From Halichondria panicea (taxonomy: Eukaryota > Porifera > Demospongiae > Suberitida > Halichondriidae), in NCBI RefSeq assembly GCF_963675165.1, contig NC_087377.1:1-64000 (forward strand): 64,000 nt of DNA, given 5' to 3'. The notes under the pieces were generated by a model. That model was not told the DNA's origin. It ran no database searches and saw only the letters and a list, made by a program, of their open reading frames with translations. The stretch's first letter is position 1, and each line of letters begins with the position of its first letter. This document shows positions 49,386-61,990 of this stretch, one piece after another. Both the position numbers and the translations under genes were made by a program.

Positions 49386-52300
49386 TCAAAGTGATGATTC
49401 ACTAGGTAACTCACTGGTATACTCCACACAGGCCTTGTGAATGCTGCGAACTGCCTCTCCGTCCTCAATCTCTGAGGCAATCTCCACTAATCGACCGTAA
49501 GTAGCTGTTGAATTCAATGGATTGATTTGAAGAATATTTTTACTCTTCCACTTCTTTAGAGCAGCGTGAAATCTCCCAGGAATATTAACAATGATCTGAT
49601 CGATAGCACCAATCTCAGCATTACTGAGGCCCAGCCTGTGCTTGTATGTGTCATAGCCAGCAATCTCAGTAGACAACTGGAGAAGAGCTTCACCCGAGCA
49701 CTCTTGACTCAACTGAGCTGTGGTCGCTGTCACTATCGTCTCATATGGTTGAACTGTAGAGATCAAAATACCTCATCAATGACATGCAACGAACGTAGTA
49801 GCATAATGCAAATACTCCATCACTGTCACATGATACACATGTATATACAATACAACTGTCAAAGCTACTCGAACCACTTTAGACTATAATTATACTGAAG
49901 ATGGTTAGATTGACTATAATTATGTGATGCATAACTATAGTGCATGATCACATTCCCATGAAGTGGTTCCCTAATTAAGCTTAATCCTTCACACTAATCA
50001 ATCATGACAACAAATGCTAGGATTGGGCAGGGAAAGCACCAAATAGCACGGAAACAAGCAAGTATAATTATAGGAGAGAGCCAACACAATGACATTGACA
50101 GTATCACAATTAAGTACAATTAAAGTAGCAAACACTTAATGCTGTACTTATAGTACAATTCACTATAAGAAGTAGTATAACTCACTGGTATGCTCCACAC
50201 AGGCCTTGTGAATGCTGCGAAATGCCTCTCCGTCCTCAATCTTGGTAGCAATCTCCACTAATCGACCGTAAGTAGCTGTTGAATTCAATGGATTGTTAAA
50301 AATGATGCTTTTACTCTTCCACTTCTTTAGAGCAACGTGGAATCTCCCAGGGATATTATTAACGGTGGTAGGATTCTGATCGATAGCGTCTATCTCAGCA
50401 TCACTGAGGCCCAGCCTGTGTTTGTATCTGTCATAACCAGCAACCTTGGTAGACAACTGGCGAAGAGCTTCATCTGAGCACTCTTGATTCAACTGAGCGG
50501 CAGTCGCTGTCACTATCATCTGATGTGGTTGAACTGTACAGATAAACATAATTATGTTCTAAAAATAATATAACGCATATTATAGTCAATCATGTACTTA
50601 CAGTAGCTGTGAAAATACTATGTGGAGTGGCTAGTTGAGTGTATATATTTAAAGAAGATGACAGAATCATTTGTTTCATTATTTTCAACTGTAATGATAG
50701 ATCATACCTTGTACAGTTCCATCATTCTTCGGAACCTTTGACAGAGTTTCAACTGATGGCAATGATATTTTGCGCTGGCCTGAGGCTGCAGGAATATAGA
50801 TACAGTGCCGTGTCATCTTTTACAAATTAAGTTGTTACACTGACAGCATGTGCTACATTGAGAGGCCTACGTACATGTACATGTACATGTCCAGTAATAT
50901 AATAGTTATAGGTATGTTATAGCATGATCTCACGTATACGTTCCACAGAAGTCTCACTGCCCAGCACTGATGGTTGTGATGATACCGCACTGGCTACACT
51001 CATAGATGGACAACACACCGAGAGCCAATTTTTGTGACCGTTTCCTAACTTATACGTCATCCTGTTGCGTTGAGTACACCTCATAGAAGTGCCCTTACCC
51101 AGAACACGAGCTGGGTGGTGGGGCACTTGGGGACTTGCACTTGCTTCAGTAGAGGGAAATTCATGGGGACATAAAAATGCAACTTCAGGATCCTCATACG
51201 TGTATTTCAGGGCATTGTAAGCAGATCGAAGACCAGAGTGAACGTTTTCATATATCAAAGACAGCAGTTCTTTTTGATTACTGCTGGAATGAACTTCAAG
51301 GAATGAAAATCCATCAATTAGCGTGATAAAACAATCTTCCTCTCGATGAATCAATTGTACAAAGTTTCTACTCGGCTGGTGATCCTCTTCAATTTCCCAT
51401 TCACATTCTTTAATCAGATACACTTGTAGACAGCAAAACACTCCACAGCACTGCCAGTTGCTTTTGAAGTATAAAACGAGTGGGATCAAATCGGTCTTAA
51501 GCAAATCAGCTCGTTTGTCATTGACTTGAGTTGGTGGCAGCAAGGATAGAAGTGATGGCATATAGAAACACTTATCTTTCCCGACTTCTTGTGAGAATAA
51601 ACGAAATGGGGTGGCTATCAGCAAGTGCTTGAATATTTCAATGAGATGAGTGGGCGCAAAGAGTCCATTGATGTAGTGCTTTTCAAAATTTTTATCAGAT
51701 AAAAGTTCAATCGTAATAATTCCTTTATCGGTAAAATCTAACCATGTTCCAAACCCATTACTTCCTCGCATGTATGCAGCATACTCGACAAGCTCTGTTA
51801 CTTTATCGAGAAGCACTTGAGTATCACAGAATACCACATTTGGTAGAATGGCAGGATAATAGTGAAAGATGTGATGCTCATGGAAAAATTTCAAAGCTTC
51901 ACAAAGTGCATCTTCGTGAAAATTATGTAGCATTTTTGCAATTTCTACACATTCGGTCTTGCTTAGAACTTTTTTTTTTTCATCGTTTGAAACCTTCTCA
52001 ACAATAATTTCCAAAATAAACCACCAAAAAGGGACCAGGATTTCAAATTTATTCAGCTCTTGAGATGCTTTGTAAATACATCCACGAATTTTCTTCGCCA
52101 ATTCTTCACTGTCAGAATCGCAGTGCTTGCTATCCACAGGAAATATGACATCTCTTTTCCCTAAATTAAAAAACATAGTCAACTTCTTAATACAGTCTTT
52201 CTGCGCAAAGTTCAATAAAGTTTTATTCTTGTCAGACAATGTTTCCTTGCATTTGGATTGATGGTCTTTGTGAGTACCAATGCATACCAGCTTGCAGTTT

Positions 52301-55300
52301 TCACTGTGAGATTGAATGGACTGCACGAGATACTTGAAGTTATCCAAAACTGAGAGATGTGACTTGAAACCTTTACCAACTGGCTTATCGTCCTTGTAGT
52401 ATTCAACCAGTGGATGATCGTCAAGGCAGTCAGAGAGACGAAGAATGTACAAAGCTACAGAAATCTTGGGCATGAAGAGTGGCAGCAGATTATGAAAGTG
52501 TGGTTGCCCACCGCTATCGATTATGTAGATCCAATGAGATCCAAACTTTTCTTGAACAGCAGTGCGATCAGCATCAGAAAATCGCTGAATATTCGCCATT
52601 ACATTTGAAATAGTGCTAAGAAATTTACTCTTTTTTCCTTCTAGCTTACTATGCGTTGCTCCAGCTACTAATGGTTTAGTTGCTCTTGAAGTTGAAGGAG
52701 TTGCATCAACTGGCGTCGTATTTGATGCATTGCTAAGTTTAAGTTGCTTCAAAGCAATGCTGAGTTCTTGTGGGATAGCAGATTCTTCGCTGGTTACATG
52801 AGATTTAATAGCATCAGCAACAATGCGTTGTAAGTCATCACCAGTTACTGGTTTCCATGTTCTAGAGGGATCTTCTTGAGCTTCCGTTCTCAGCTTTGTA
52901 GTGTCACGAATTTGTCGTATCCTCTCTGCTGTGCTAGCTAATGGAGTGCTGTTTCGATCTACAGGAGGAGGCTGTCCCAGAAGGAGATGCTTAGTGGAGG
53001 TTTTACCAGTGCCAGCCATTCCAAAGAATAAGATATTGGTAGTGTTCACACGGACAAATCCAGCCTTCATGGCTTCATTAAGAGCTTGCTCAGACTTAGA
53101 TGATTCATTGAGGGCTGAAATAATAGGAATAAGAAACACGGAGTGATTCACGCGTATGTCGCTTGAAAAAGTACCCAGTATATACGTATGCACAGTAATA
53201 GTCACAGTTCATATTCACTTTCAAAAAGAAGTCATGTATAATAATTATATAATTATACCCTCTAGTTATCATCTAATTAACCTCTACACAACATTTTTTT
53301 TTCTTTATGCAAAAAAAAAAAGCATGCAGGGTTTACAACAAATAGCGCTACGCTAATAAAACGTTGTCTACCTGGGAACGAACAGACGGATAAGGTAGTA
53401 AAAAAAAAATGAAATGTTATAATTATAGGTTTGTTCAGAGCATGCAGTAACTACGGAGTGCAGGTATACAAACAGTGCAGGTGGTTTATAAAAATGAGCG
53501 GGGTCTGTGCCGAGACAATTTCATCAGGCAAGGCATTCCAATGTTTGATGACATCTATGAAATATGAAAATTTGTGCGCTATACCGTATATGCTCGATCA
53601 GAGGCCGCTCTCAATAGTATAGCCTCCTTTACTAGTAGCCATTCTCAAATAGTAGCCTCATGCATACAGTGAACTAGCATTTCTGGACGAGGCAGCCAAA
53701 CAAATTATTAAAACTAGCAGCTAGATACATGTACGTATATAGCTACTGGGTACAGGTAGCAGCTTGTTAGTGCTTCACAAAGACTTTCTCAGAGCAGAAC
53801 TTTTGATAACAAAACCAGCAAAATGTATATAGCCGCAGCCTCTGATCAAGCATAATACGGTATGCAATAATTATTCACATTCGAAGGATCACAAACTAGC
53901 AAACTAAATGACCATCATCAACACTACACATCCACTGCATGACACGTTACGTGAAGTCTCAATTAATACCAGCTACAGCTAGCGTACGTTGCATTTACAC
54001 ATGGCTTGACATAATGATAGCGCAGTTCATATTTATATTGAGGCATGACACACACATACAGAGACTTGATCCTGAGGATTAATATTTTGGGTGTAAAATG
54101 TTTTTATCATTGTAAAGTGAGGTATTACAATAATCGCAATCTGATTACCGTACATGCAGAGGGTAATTTTCGTGGGGTAAATATTTTCGTTGGCAAGCTG
54201 ACCTCCACGAAATAATTTTTACTCACGAAAATCACCGTTTTCCAGATAAACGAATTTTTTACCTCACGAAAATTACCCGCTATACGGTAAATACAAAAAC
54301 AGTCTATGCACAACAGGTTGCCACGAAGCAACAAATTCACAACGGAGGCAGCACTACCCTCAGGAATTCATACCACAAAATACCACAAATAAGTCAAAAG
54401 TGCGAGCAATGCCATCAATAGGGAGGTGGGTGGTGCTTTAAGGTTACGGTAAATACCACTACTTACTACTCGACAGCACTGCTATTCATAACGGAGGCAG
54501 CTAACTCACAAAACAGGTAAAAGTGAGTTCATGCAATGCAATCAATAGGAAGGTGGGTGGTGCTTTAGCTATCCTCGTCCCCACGTCCACTTCACCTCCA
54601 AGGAAGAGGGTCTGGTATCAGTATAATGGACTAAAATGCTGACACTAGCCTCCATCGATGATATCAAGTGATGAATGAAATGGTTCACAGTCAATAAAGT
54701 GATCATGTGCTGTAATACTCAATTTCTTAATTTAGTCTGACGATGACAATGACAATATTAAAACAAAGCACACAGTAAGTGAAGTGAGCATTCCATGATA
54801 GTAATAAACTATCTGCATATGATACTACAATGACAAGGTTAGCTGCCAAGTTGCTTCATTCTCAGATTCTTTGTGTCCAGTTAATTGTTGCTGACTCATC
54901 AACACTTTCACCCGTTTTAAAATTGTACAACAAATCGTAATTACGGTGCGTATACGAATAAAACATGTGCGTTCAATTCCAGTTGACAAGAAATTTTCTG
55001 TTCGCGTAAAAACGACAACGTGACGTGGCATGCAAATGGTACAGGAACTTTATTCTGACGGATACTGTATGTTATTACTCATGCACGAGGGATGTACTGC
55101 TAATACAACTAGAGCACGAGAGCAAGAGTTGTATTAGCAGTACATCACGAGGGCATCACGTTATAATCAACTTAATGCTGATAGTGCGTAATAGTCTTGC
55201 ATGCGTCATATACTGCGTTCCTAGTAGCAACCAATGACATTTGAGCATCTATGCGGCATAACAGGTTGTCACCAAGCAACAAATTCACAACAGAGGCAGC

Positions 55301-57014
55301 ACTAACCCTAAGGAATTCATACCACAAAATACCACAAATAAGTCAAATGTGAGAGCAATGTCATCAATAGGGAGGTGGGTGGTGCTTTAAGGTTACGCTA
55401 AAATACCACTACTTACTACCCGACAGCAGTGCTATTCACAACGGAGGCAGCACTAACTCACAAAACAGGTAAAAGTGAATTCATGCAATGCAATCAATAG
55501 GGAGGTGGGTGGTGCTTTAGCTATCCTCGTCCCCACGTCCACTTCACCTCCAAGGAAGAGGGTCTGGTATCAGTATAATGGACTGAAAAGCTGACACTAG
55601 CCTCCATCGATGGACGGACCACGCCCATATAACACTAACGTAGGCTCTATTAAGAGAGCTGTGAAGAGCAGCTGTAACAAACCTAACCTCTGTCTCAAGC
55701 TAGCTAGCTATATAATTATAGCGTATAAAGAGAAGTGGGCTATATGTACTGGGCAACATCTAAACAAGAGGCCGTATCAAATAAATTGCTATGGCCTCGG
55801 GGTAGGAAATGATTGACTTGCTAAAAGGATTCTAAAAGTTCAAAGTTAAAAACAACAACACGTGGTAGACAGACGTGGTAGACAGTACATTTGATGCTGG
55901 TGGCAGCTCTTTTATCACCCTGGCTACTAAAAATATCTTCGCTCTATTGCAGGGACACTATTGCTATGCAAGAGTCTAAACTGAGACTAAAGATTCTACT
56001 CCAAGGAGGCAAAAAAACTAGCCATAAACTCGAATATTTGCACTAGTTAAAATCTAATTAACAAAAAGTGGTTAAGAGCCATAGTAAGCATCGAGGCATG
56101 AAGAATAAGCACAATAAAATAATGTATTCGTAAACCCTAACTCCATATATGGGCGTACATGCAGTAAACCCTTTCAATCACAGGGTCATGAGTATTATTA
56201 TAGTGTTAACGTGTTTTCAGCATTACACAAAGCGTGTGTGTATAAAGAGAAGAGAGTATGCAACTCACTATGTATACTAGGGAACGTTTAAAAGTGTGAG
56301 GCTGTATCAATTTACACATGAACGGCAGCTCTAAAAAATAGCTACAGTATGATTTTGACTGAGTCTGAGCAGCACGCCCACTTCTCTTAATTTAAACGTA
56401 CCACTGATTGATACTTCATAATATTATTACTCACTTGATGAGGTTAGGTTAGGATCATCCTTTGAAGAAAGTTGTTCGGAACCATTTGGAGTATCTGAGG
56501 TGTACAGTAATAATGAAAGCACAGCGGGTGCTGATGCCTCGGTGGAGGTGTCAAACAACATAACAAATAAAGCTACTAGCAATAGCTTATACACACATTT
56601 ATCATTTTTGCAATTTTACTGCAGGCAGAATATAGGGAAACTCAAAGAGTGGGTAATGATCGACCATGATTGTTGTTAAAAACGATCGATGCTATATAAA
56701 ATTATAGTGGCAGAGCCTTGCAGCTCTCTTCTCACTCTTGCAGCTACCAATAGCTAGCGTTCTAGTGCAGAGCTAACTACTAAGTAGAGTAGCAACACTC
56801 TATGGACAACTTTGGCTACATGCTCTTCTGAAAAGGCATTCCAAGTAAGCTAAACTAGGCATAACTCGAGAACCAAGCATTATTTTTAAAATCCACGAAT
56901 TAAAATCCAAGTAAACATGACTAGAAGCCTATAGAAACTCTTACTTGCACTTCATTGATCCTAGAGCAGCTGTAGCGGTCTACACACACACCCACCCACC
57001 CACCCACTCACCCA

Positions 57015-57055
<41 letters not shown>

Positions 57056-57122
57056 ACAAACACACACACCCACAAACACACACACCCACAAACACACACA
57101 CACCCACCCACCCACTCACTCA

Positions 57123-57181
<59 letters not shown>

Positions 57182-57281
57182 CACCCACACACACACACCC
57201 ACAAACACACACACCCACACACCCACACACCCACAAACACACACCCACACCCACACACACACACCCACCCACACACCCACG

Positions 57282-57320
<39 letters not shown>

Positions 57321-58030
57321 ACCCACGCACGCACACACACACACACACACTACTATCTATTTATTTTGACTAATACCTTGTGCTAATTTCTAAGAACCAA
57401 AATTAGAGGTTAATGATTGTTTTGTGCTTGCCACCTATAGAAAAACCACATAGACCCATCCCCATTATCAGATACTACCACCACAAAACCTGGCCCAGAC
57501 AATACAGGCCTGTTCCTAGGCCTTATAAATTAAGCCTCCCTCAAGGTCAGATTTAGCTGACACAAGCCATGCACAAGCTAAGTTGAAGTATTACAGCAGC
57601 CAATATCAATCAAGTCTAAGACAAGTTCTATACTTTATGTCAGCCTTATACCTAAAATGTGAATATAGCTTACAATCAGCATGGCCCCAAGTCAATATTA
57701 CAATAATTATTCAGTCTACTAGTTGTTCTGAATGCAATAGATGAATGGGGAGGGTTGGTGCACCGTTAAAGGCTCTTTAACCCATCATTCTCGACTCTCA
57801 AGGTCGGGCATCTGTTTGCTTTTTCTACCTGTATGCATAGTTTTGTGCTGTTTGCTCTTTTGTTCTCTTTTCCTTTTTTTGTTTTTGCTTTTTGCTTGCC
57901 TAACTATAGATAGGATAATACAAGGTCTCAAAGATCCACCACTAAGTTTACTATACCTAAATATTAGGACATCAGATGCCAACCTTTTTAAAGATTAATT
58001 TAAGTGAGCATTCCGTTTGAATACTACCCT

Positions 58031-58076
<46 letters not shown>

Positions 58077-58485
58077 ATGTGGTTTTTGCTAACAGTTTAC
58101 ACAGCTTGGTGTAGAATGGAATGTGCGTGGGACTTGGATAGCATATCTATTCCACATTCTACCACAGGTATTATTGAGGTCTACAAAACACTACCACAAC
58201 CATTTGTCTTACGAAAACATTGAAGGTATCAATGGAACCGGCATAGCTTGCTCTATTGTGCAAAATTTGACCTTGATACACCATATGAACTCGAATATAT
58301 GCACTAGCAAACAAGTTTGGCTACGTGCTCTTCTGAAAAGGCTGCAATGACATTCCAAGTAAGCAAAACTAGGCATAACTCAAGAACCAAGCATTATTTT
58401 GCAAATTCACAAATTAAAATCCAAGAAAACATGACTAGAAGCCTATGGAAACTCTTACTTGCACACCTAGAGCAGCTGTAGCGAT

Positions 58486-58548
<63 letters not shown>

Positions 58549-61089
58549 ACACACACACACTATCGTATACCTCGCATGCGCACCGAGGCATAATAATTAT
58601 GTCATGTAACACATAAAGTACATTATTATATATTGCAATAGTGATTCAGAAAACTCTCCGATCTACGTAACAGTAGACGCACCCACACAAGTGCTAGTGA
58701 TATATTTATAAGCCAAGAAGTAGAATGGAATGTGCGTGGGAGCTACTAACATTCCAGGTATTATTGGGGCCTACAAAACGTGTAATTGTACCACAACCAA
58801 TGGTCCTACAAAAACAACGAAGGTATCAATGGAACCGGCATGGCTAGCTCTATTGGTATGCAAAGTTTGAACTTGCTATACCAATATTTGTGGAAATTAG
58901 GTATGGGATTTCTAGTGACACATACCTGGTTCAGGAGTGGAGACTACAGACTTGAGATAGTCAGCAACTTCAGTGCGACCATACTCTACTGCCAGGTCAA
59001 GAGGAGTCTTGCCATCTTCATCAGTCACATCTAGACAGGTAAGGGACAGAGATCTTGTAGTAGTACTGACAGCATTAACCATTACCATGCAGGATGACTA
59101 CATTATTTTATTATCATGTACCAACAGTGTATTGTATTGCAGTTGCCATGACGATACAACTGCAGGTACACTGATTGTTTCATTACATGCACATTGAACC
59201 ACATTAATATATTCACGGGTTGTCTATCAGAGGATCTAATGAAACAGTACCCACTACGGAAATCACTCACCAACATCACACTTTAGTTCCTCAACTAGGT
59301 ATTTCACTAGTTGTATATGTCCTTCCCAACAAGCCCAGTGCAGTGGTGTTCGGTCCCACCTGTCCCACACATCTGTGTGTGGTGATCCTCAATAACTCAA
59401 TAATTAAGTGAGATATGTTATTATAGACTATAGACTCAAAATTGCGGAAAAATAAAAAAGCCTATACAAATAGAAATAGTTGGTCTTATTAATATTGGTA
59501 TACAAAGTTTGAACGTGATACACGACTGTGTGCGGAAGTTAGGTATGGGATTTCTAGTGACGAGTTTAACTTCAGCCATGTACGTAAGTGTATAGTGGTC
59601 AAGATGGACCAAACATGTCATTGTACCACAACCACTTGTCGTACAGAGAAAGTAAAGGTAGCAGAGGAAAGGGCACGCCTTGTTCTATTGGTGCGCCAAA
59701 TTCAAGCTTGATACACAACTGTTTGTGGAAATTAGGTATGGGATTTCTAAAGCGCATACAGAAATGTATGGCTTAATTAAGTATGATACAGTGTTAGTCA
59801 TGCTGGTCCATTATCCCTGGGTATGTTGTTATTAGTGTACACAGTTATAGACATTGTCACTGTCTAGGATTGGGGGAAATGAGAAGACAATGACAATATA
59901 TGTAGAGTGGTTTGCAGTATTCCATATGAAGCCTACCATTCGACAATATAGAAACAAGCATCTTAAATGGTCAGTAATTACACCAGCTGGGTGAGATAAT
60001 TATGTTAGTAGACTCTTTGTCTTAGAGACGCATGGGAGCGAAATACAGAGATATCCGAAGAGCACACTAAATCTCACCAACATTCATCTTCAGCTCCTCC
60101 ACCAGATACTGTACCAGGTATTTACTTCCTGCCCAACAAGCATGGTGAAGAGGAGTGTTGTTATAATCATCCCTCACATCTGTTGTGGAACAAAGTTCAA
60201 CTATCACATACATTTTTAACAGATATTACTATGGCAACCGTATAGCAAATGTTTATGTATTTCAAACAAGTGTACGTACATTGCAAATAATTATTCGAAA
60301 TTGAAATGTAACACTATTAAACTTTCCGCTGTATGCATGGTATGAAAACTTCACATACACAACGACTACTTACCAGTGCTACGACTACTACATCGCAAAT
60401 AATTATTATACTACGCGAAATTACTGACACAATTGATATTGCTACACAGTACATGTATATAATTCAGATACCATAAAATGATATGGAGAAACAATTACAA
60501 TACACAAATAATTATAATGACTACTTACCAGTGCTGCATCCGACCTCCTTCAAGTACTGCACCACCTCTTTATGACCTCCCCCGCATGCCCAGTGAAGTG
60601 GAGTCATGTTTTCACTCCCACCACCTTTATCAGTACGAGCTCCATGAGTAACAAGTGTCTTCACAATCTCAAGGTAGCCCTCATAGCAAGCACTGTGTAA
60701 TGGAGGATCCTTAACCGCCCACTCGTCACTCCAGTAGAGCTGGTGGTTGGGGTCTGCCCCCTGTCCCAACAGGGACCTAACTTTGGTGACTTCATCATTG
60801 TCTACAGCCTGCCATAAGTCCTCGGCTAGCTTCTTTTGAGCACTGTACAAAATAGATGGTTGGGGGGTCAGTCATACAGAGAATTACTTGATATGTGTAT
60901 ATAGTTTATACAAGTGACACCATGCACATATCCAGCTGTCACTTTGCTGTACAGTGTTCCACCTCTGATCATAGCCTGCTCTGACTCTACTAATGGAATG
61001 AGCCTCCCTCCATGCAATCACAAGGTGCTACCATGAGTAGTAATTATAGTCTACATGTTCACTCACTACCAGTCTTGTTCAGTAGCCAT
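49386..61089 (-). CDS. Ankyrin - Roc/COR GTPase - double death domain protein (ROCO-like)
   Basis: Ten exons, read from the right: 61067-61089, 60529-60842, 60078-60179, 59271-59372, 58926-59030, 56435-56494, 50934-53114, 50708-50785, 50186-50533, 49386-49753. Every junction is GT-AG and phases agree. The product is 1226 residues starting [18 protein letters not shown]. Ankyrin repeats span about 15-225 ([51 protein letters not shown]). The Roc-like GTPase has P-loop GMAGTGKTS near 267, DSGGQ near 435 and THKD near 516, with an unusually long Ser/Thr-rich insert of about 160 residues between the first two. A COR-like region follows. Two death domains end the protein ([39 protein letters not shown] and a close second copy). 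The order recalls DAPK without its kinase. The link between the ankyrin exons and the Roc exon crosses a 3.3-kb intron and is the weakest point. An alternative donor at 49414 could skip the final stop. Confidence 0.68.
54146..54289. mobile_element. MITE with TTTTCGTG-rich inverted ends
   Basis: TACCGTACATGCAGAGGG and GTAATTTTCGTGGGGTAA at the left are mirrored by TTTACCTCACGAAAATTACC and CGCTATACGGTA at the right. An inner pair (AATTTTTACTCACGAAAATC) lies between. A diverged relative lies at about 25378-25592. It sits in the large intron of the Roc-COR gene. Confidence 0.65.
54302..54660. repeat. Direct duplication, left copy (partner 55246-55613)
   Basis: About 360 bp containing AACAGGTTGCCACGAAGCAA and GGGAGGTGGGTGGTGCTTTA is repeated in the same orientation at 55246-55613. 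Within each copy the GGGAGGTGGGTGGTGCTTTA motif itself appears twice. About 590 bp of different sequence lies between. No coding potential. Confidence 0.85.
55091..55146. mobile_element. Hairpin with perfect 20-bp arms
   Basis: GATGTACTGCTAATACAACT and AGTTGTATTAGCAGTACATC are exact reverse complements with a 16-bp loop. CACGAGG lies next to both ends, which looks like a short target-site duplication. It is a likely MITE. Confidence 0.72.
55246..55613. repeat. Direct duplication, right copy (partner 54302-54660)
   Basis: Second copy of the segment of about 360 bp, with small differences (ACTAACCC for ACTACCC, and an A in GTTACGCTAAAATACC). Confidence 0.85.
56532..57350. mobile_element. Second copy of the CCGAGGCAT-type element with (CA)n/(CCCA)n tract
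   Basis: Starts TGATGCCTCGGTGGAGGTG, as at 33386, and follows that copy to CTTGCACTTCATTGATCC at about 56945. It then enters a compound tract of CACACA, CCCACCCA and CACAAACA from 56980 to 57350. The expected right end is absent. Open frames of His/Thr or Cys/Val strings here are artefacts. Confidence 0.6.
58017..59760. repeat. Scattered copies of an intronic repeat of about 150 bp
   Basis: A block with ACCACAACCA(T/A)TGGTC, AAGGTATCAATGGAACCGGC and TTAGGTATGGGATTTCTA appears in whole or part at about 58190-58290, 58787-58920, 59480-59570 and 59625-59755. These copies lie between or beside ankyrin exons of the Roc-COR gene. A third partial CCGAGGCAT element (58305-58592) and (CA)n tracts at 58032-58075 and 58489-58560 lie here too. 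Confidence 0.6.
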
Positions 61090-61347
61090 TCAGAAGCTTT
61101 GTTCAAACTCTGTCAAATTCTCCCCTTGAATTGTTTCTCAGTAAGCAAAGTGCATGCCACATGCATGCACCCTCTTTCTGTATTTCAAAGGCCCTTCCGG
61201 CCACAAAAACCCACATGATTAATTGCAATTGCAAAAGCATAAAAATCCATTTATAATTGCACAGATGTACAGTCAATAGTGGAGTCATGTGATCCTACTA
61301 CACACAAAACAACACTTATAAACACACGGAAAAATAAATATTAAAAT

Positions 61348-61539
61348 TCAGCTAAAAGGAACTGCTCCAAATTGATCTACAGTTGTCATTGTCGTCGTAA
61401 TCTTTGAACTCTCTTCAAGGGGGGGTGCTCCAAACAAATCTCGTCTTGCATTGTCAGCAGTATTATGAGTGGGCGGGGTAGAGGAACGTCCGTCAAATGA
61501 AGTGCTACCAAAGTCATCCGTAGGAAATGGACTGCCAGT
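61348..61539 (-). CDS. Terminal exon of an AAK1/BMP2K-like kinase gene (partial)
   Basis: One minus-strand exon after a CACCTCACAG acceptor encodes 63 residues and a TGA. It contains three related motifs: DDFGSTSF, DLFGAPP and, at the very end, DQFGAVPFS. D-x-F-G-x-x-P-F motifs cluster at the C-terminus of vertebrate BMP2K and AAK1, NAK-family kinases that act in clathrin-mediated endocytosis. The rest of the gene would lie to the right, mostly outside the window; I found no further exon before 64000. The neighbouring upstream sequence is a 74-bp minisatellite. Other endocytic proteins with DPF-like motifs remain possible. Confidence 0.45.
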   Translation of the reverse strand, partial: TGSPFPTDDFGSTSFDGRSSTPPTHNTADNARRDLFGAPPLEESSKITTTMTTVDQFGAVPFS

Positions 61540-61629
61540 CTGTGAGGTGTGTGTGTGTGTGTGTGTGAAGGTGTGTGTGTGAGGGGTGGGAGGTTCAATA
61601 AGCAGTATAGAGTGGAGTCTATCTATTGT

Positions 61630-61990
61630 GGTCACCCTCTATAATACAGCCAGATTAATGGGCCGTGTTTGGACCTGTGTTAGCAGACCACCCTCATGGG
61701 CCCCAAAGTCTCCATAGCATGTGTTTGGACCTGTGTTAGCAGGCCACCCTCTATAATACAGCCAGGTTAATGGGCCCCAAAGTCTCCATAGCATGTGTTT
61801 GGACCTGTGTTAGCAGGCCACCATCTATAATACAGCCAGGTTAATGGGTCCCAAAGTCTCCATAGCATGTGTTTGGACCTGTGTTAGCAGGCCACCCTCT
61901 ATAATACAGCCAGGTTAATGTTCCCCAAAGTCTCCATAGCATGTGTTTGGACCTGTGTTAGCAGGCCACCCTCTATAATACAGCCACTGT
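61630..61990. repeat. 74-bp minisatellite
   Basis: About five copies of a 74-bp unit containing GGACCTGTGTTAGCAGGCCA and CCAAAGTCTCCATAGCATGT. The first is shortened. It would lie in an intron of the gene ending at 61348. Confidence 0.9.

Noticed and set aside
56945-57373. His/Thr-rich frame of 142 codons and its antisense Cys/Val frames
   Set aside because: They come from a compound CACA/CCCA microsatellite.
57741-57998. Frame of 85 codons with a hydrophobic Leu/Phe run that looks like a membrane segment
   Set aside because: The run is a T-rich low-complexity stretch (TTTTTGTTTTTGC). There is no homology or splice partner, and it lies antisense in a Roc-COR intron.
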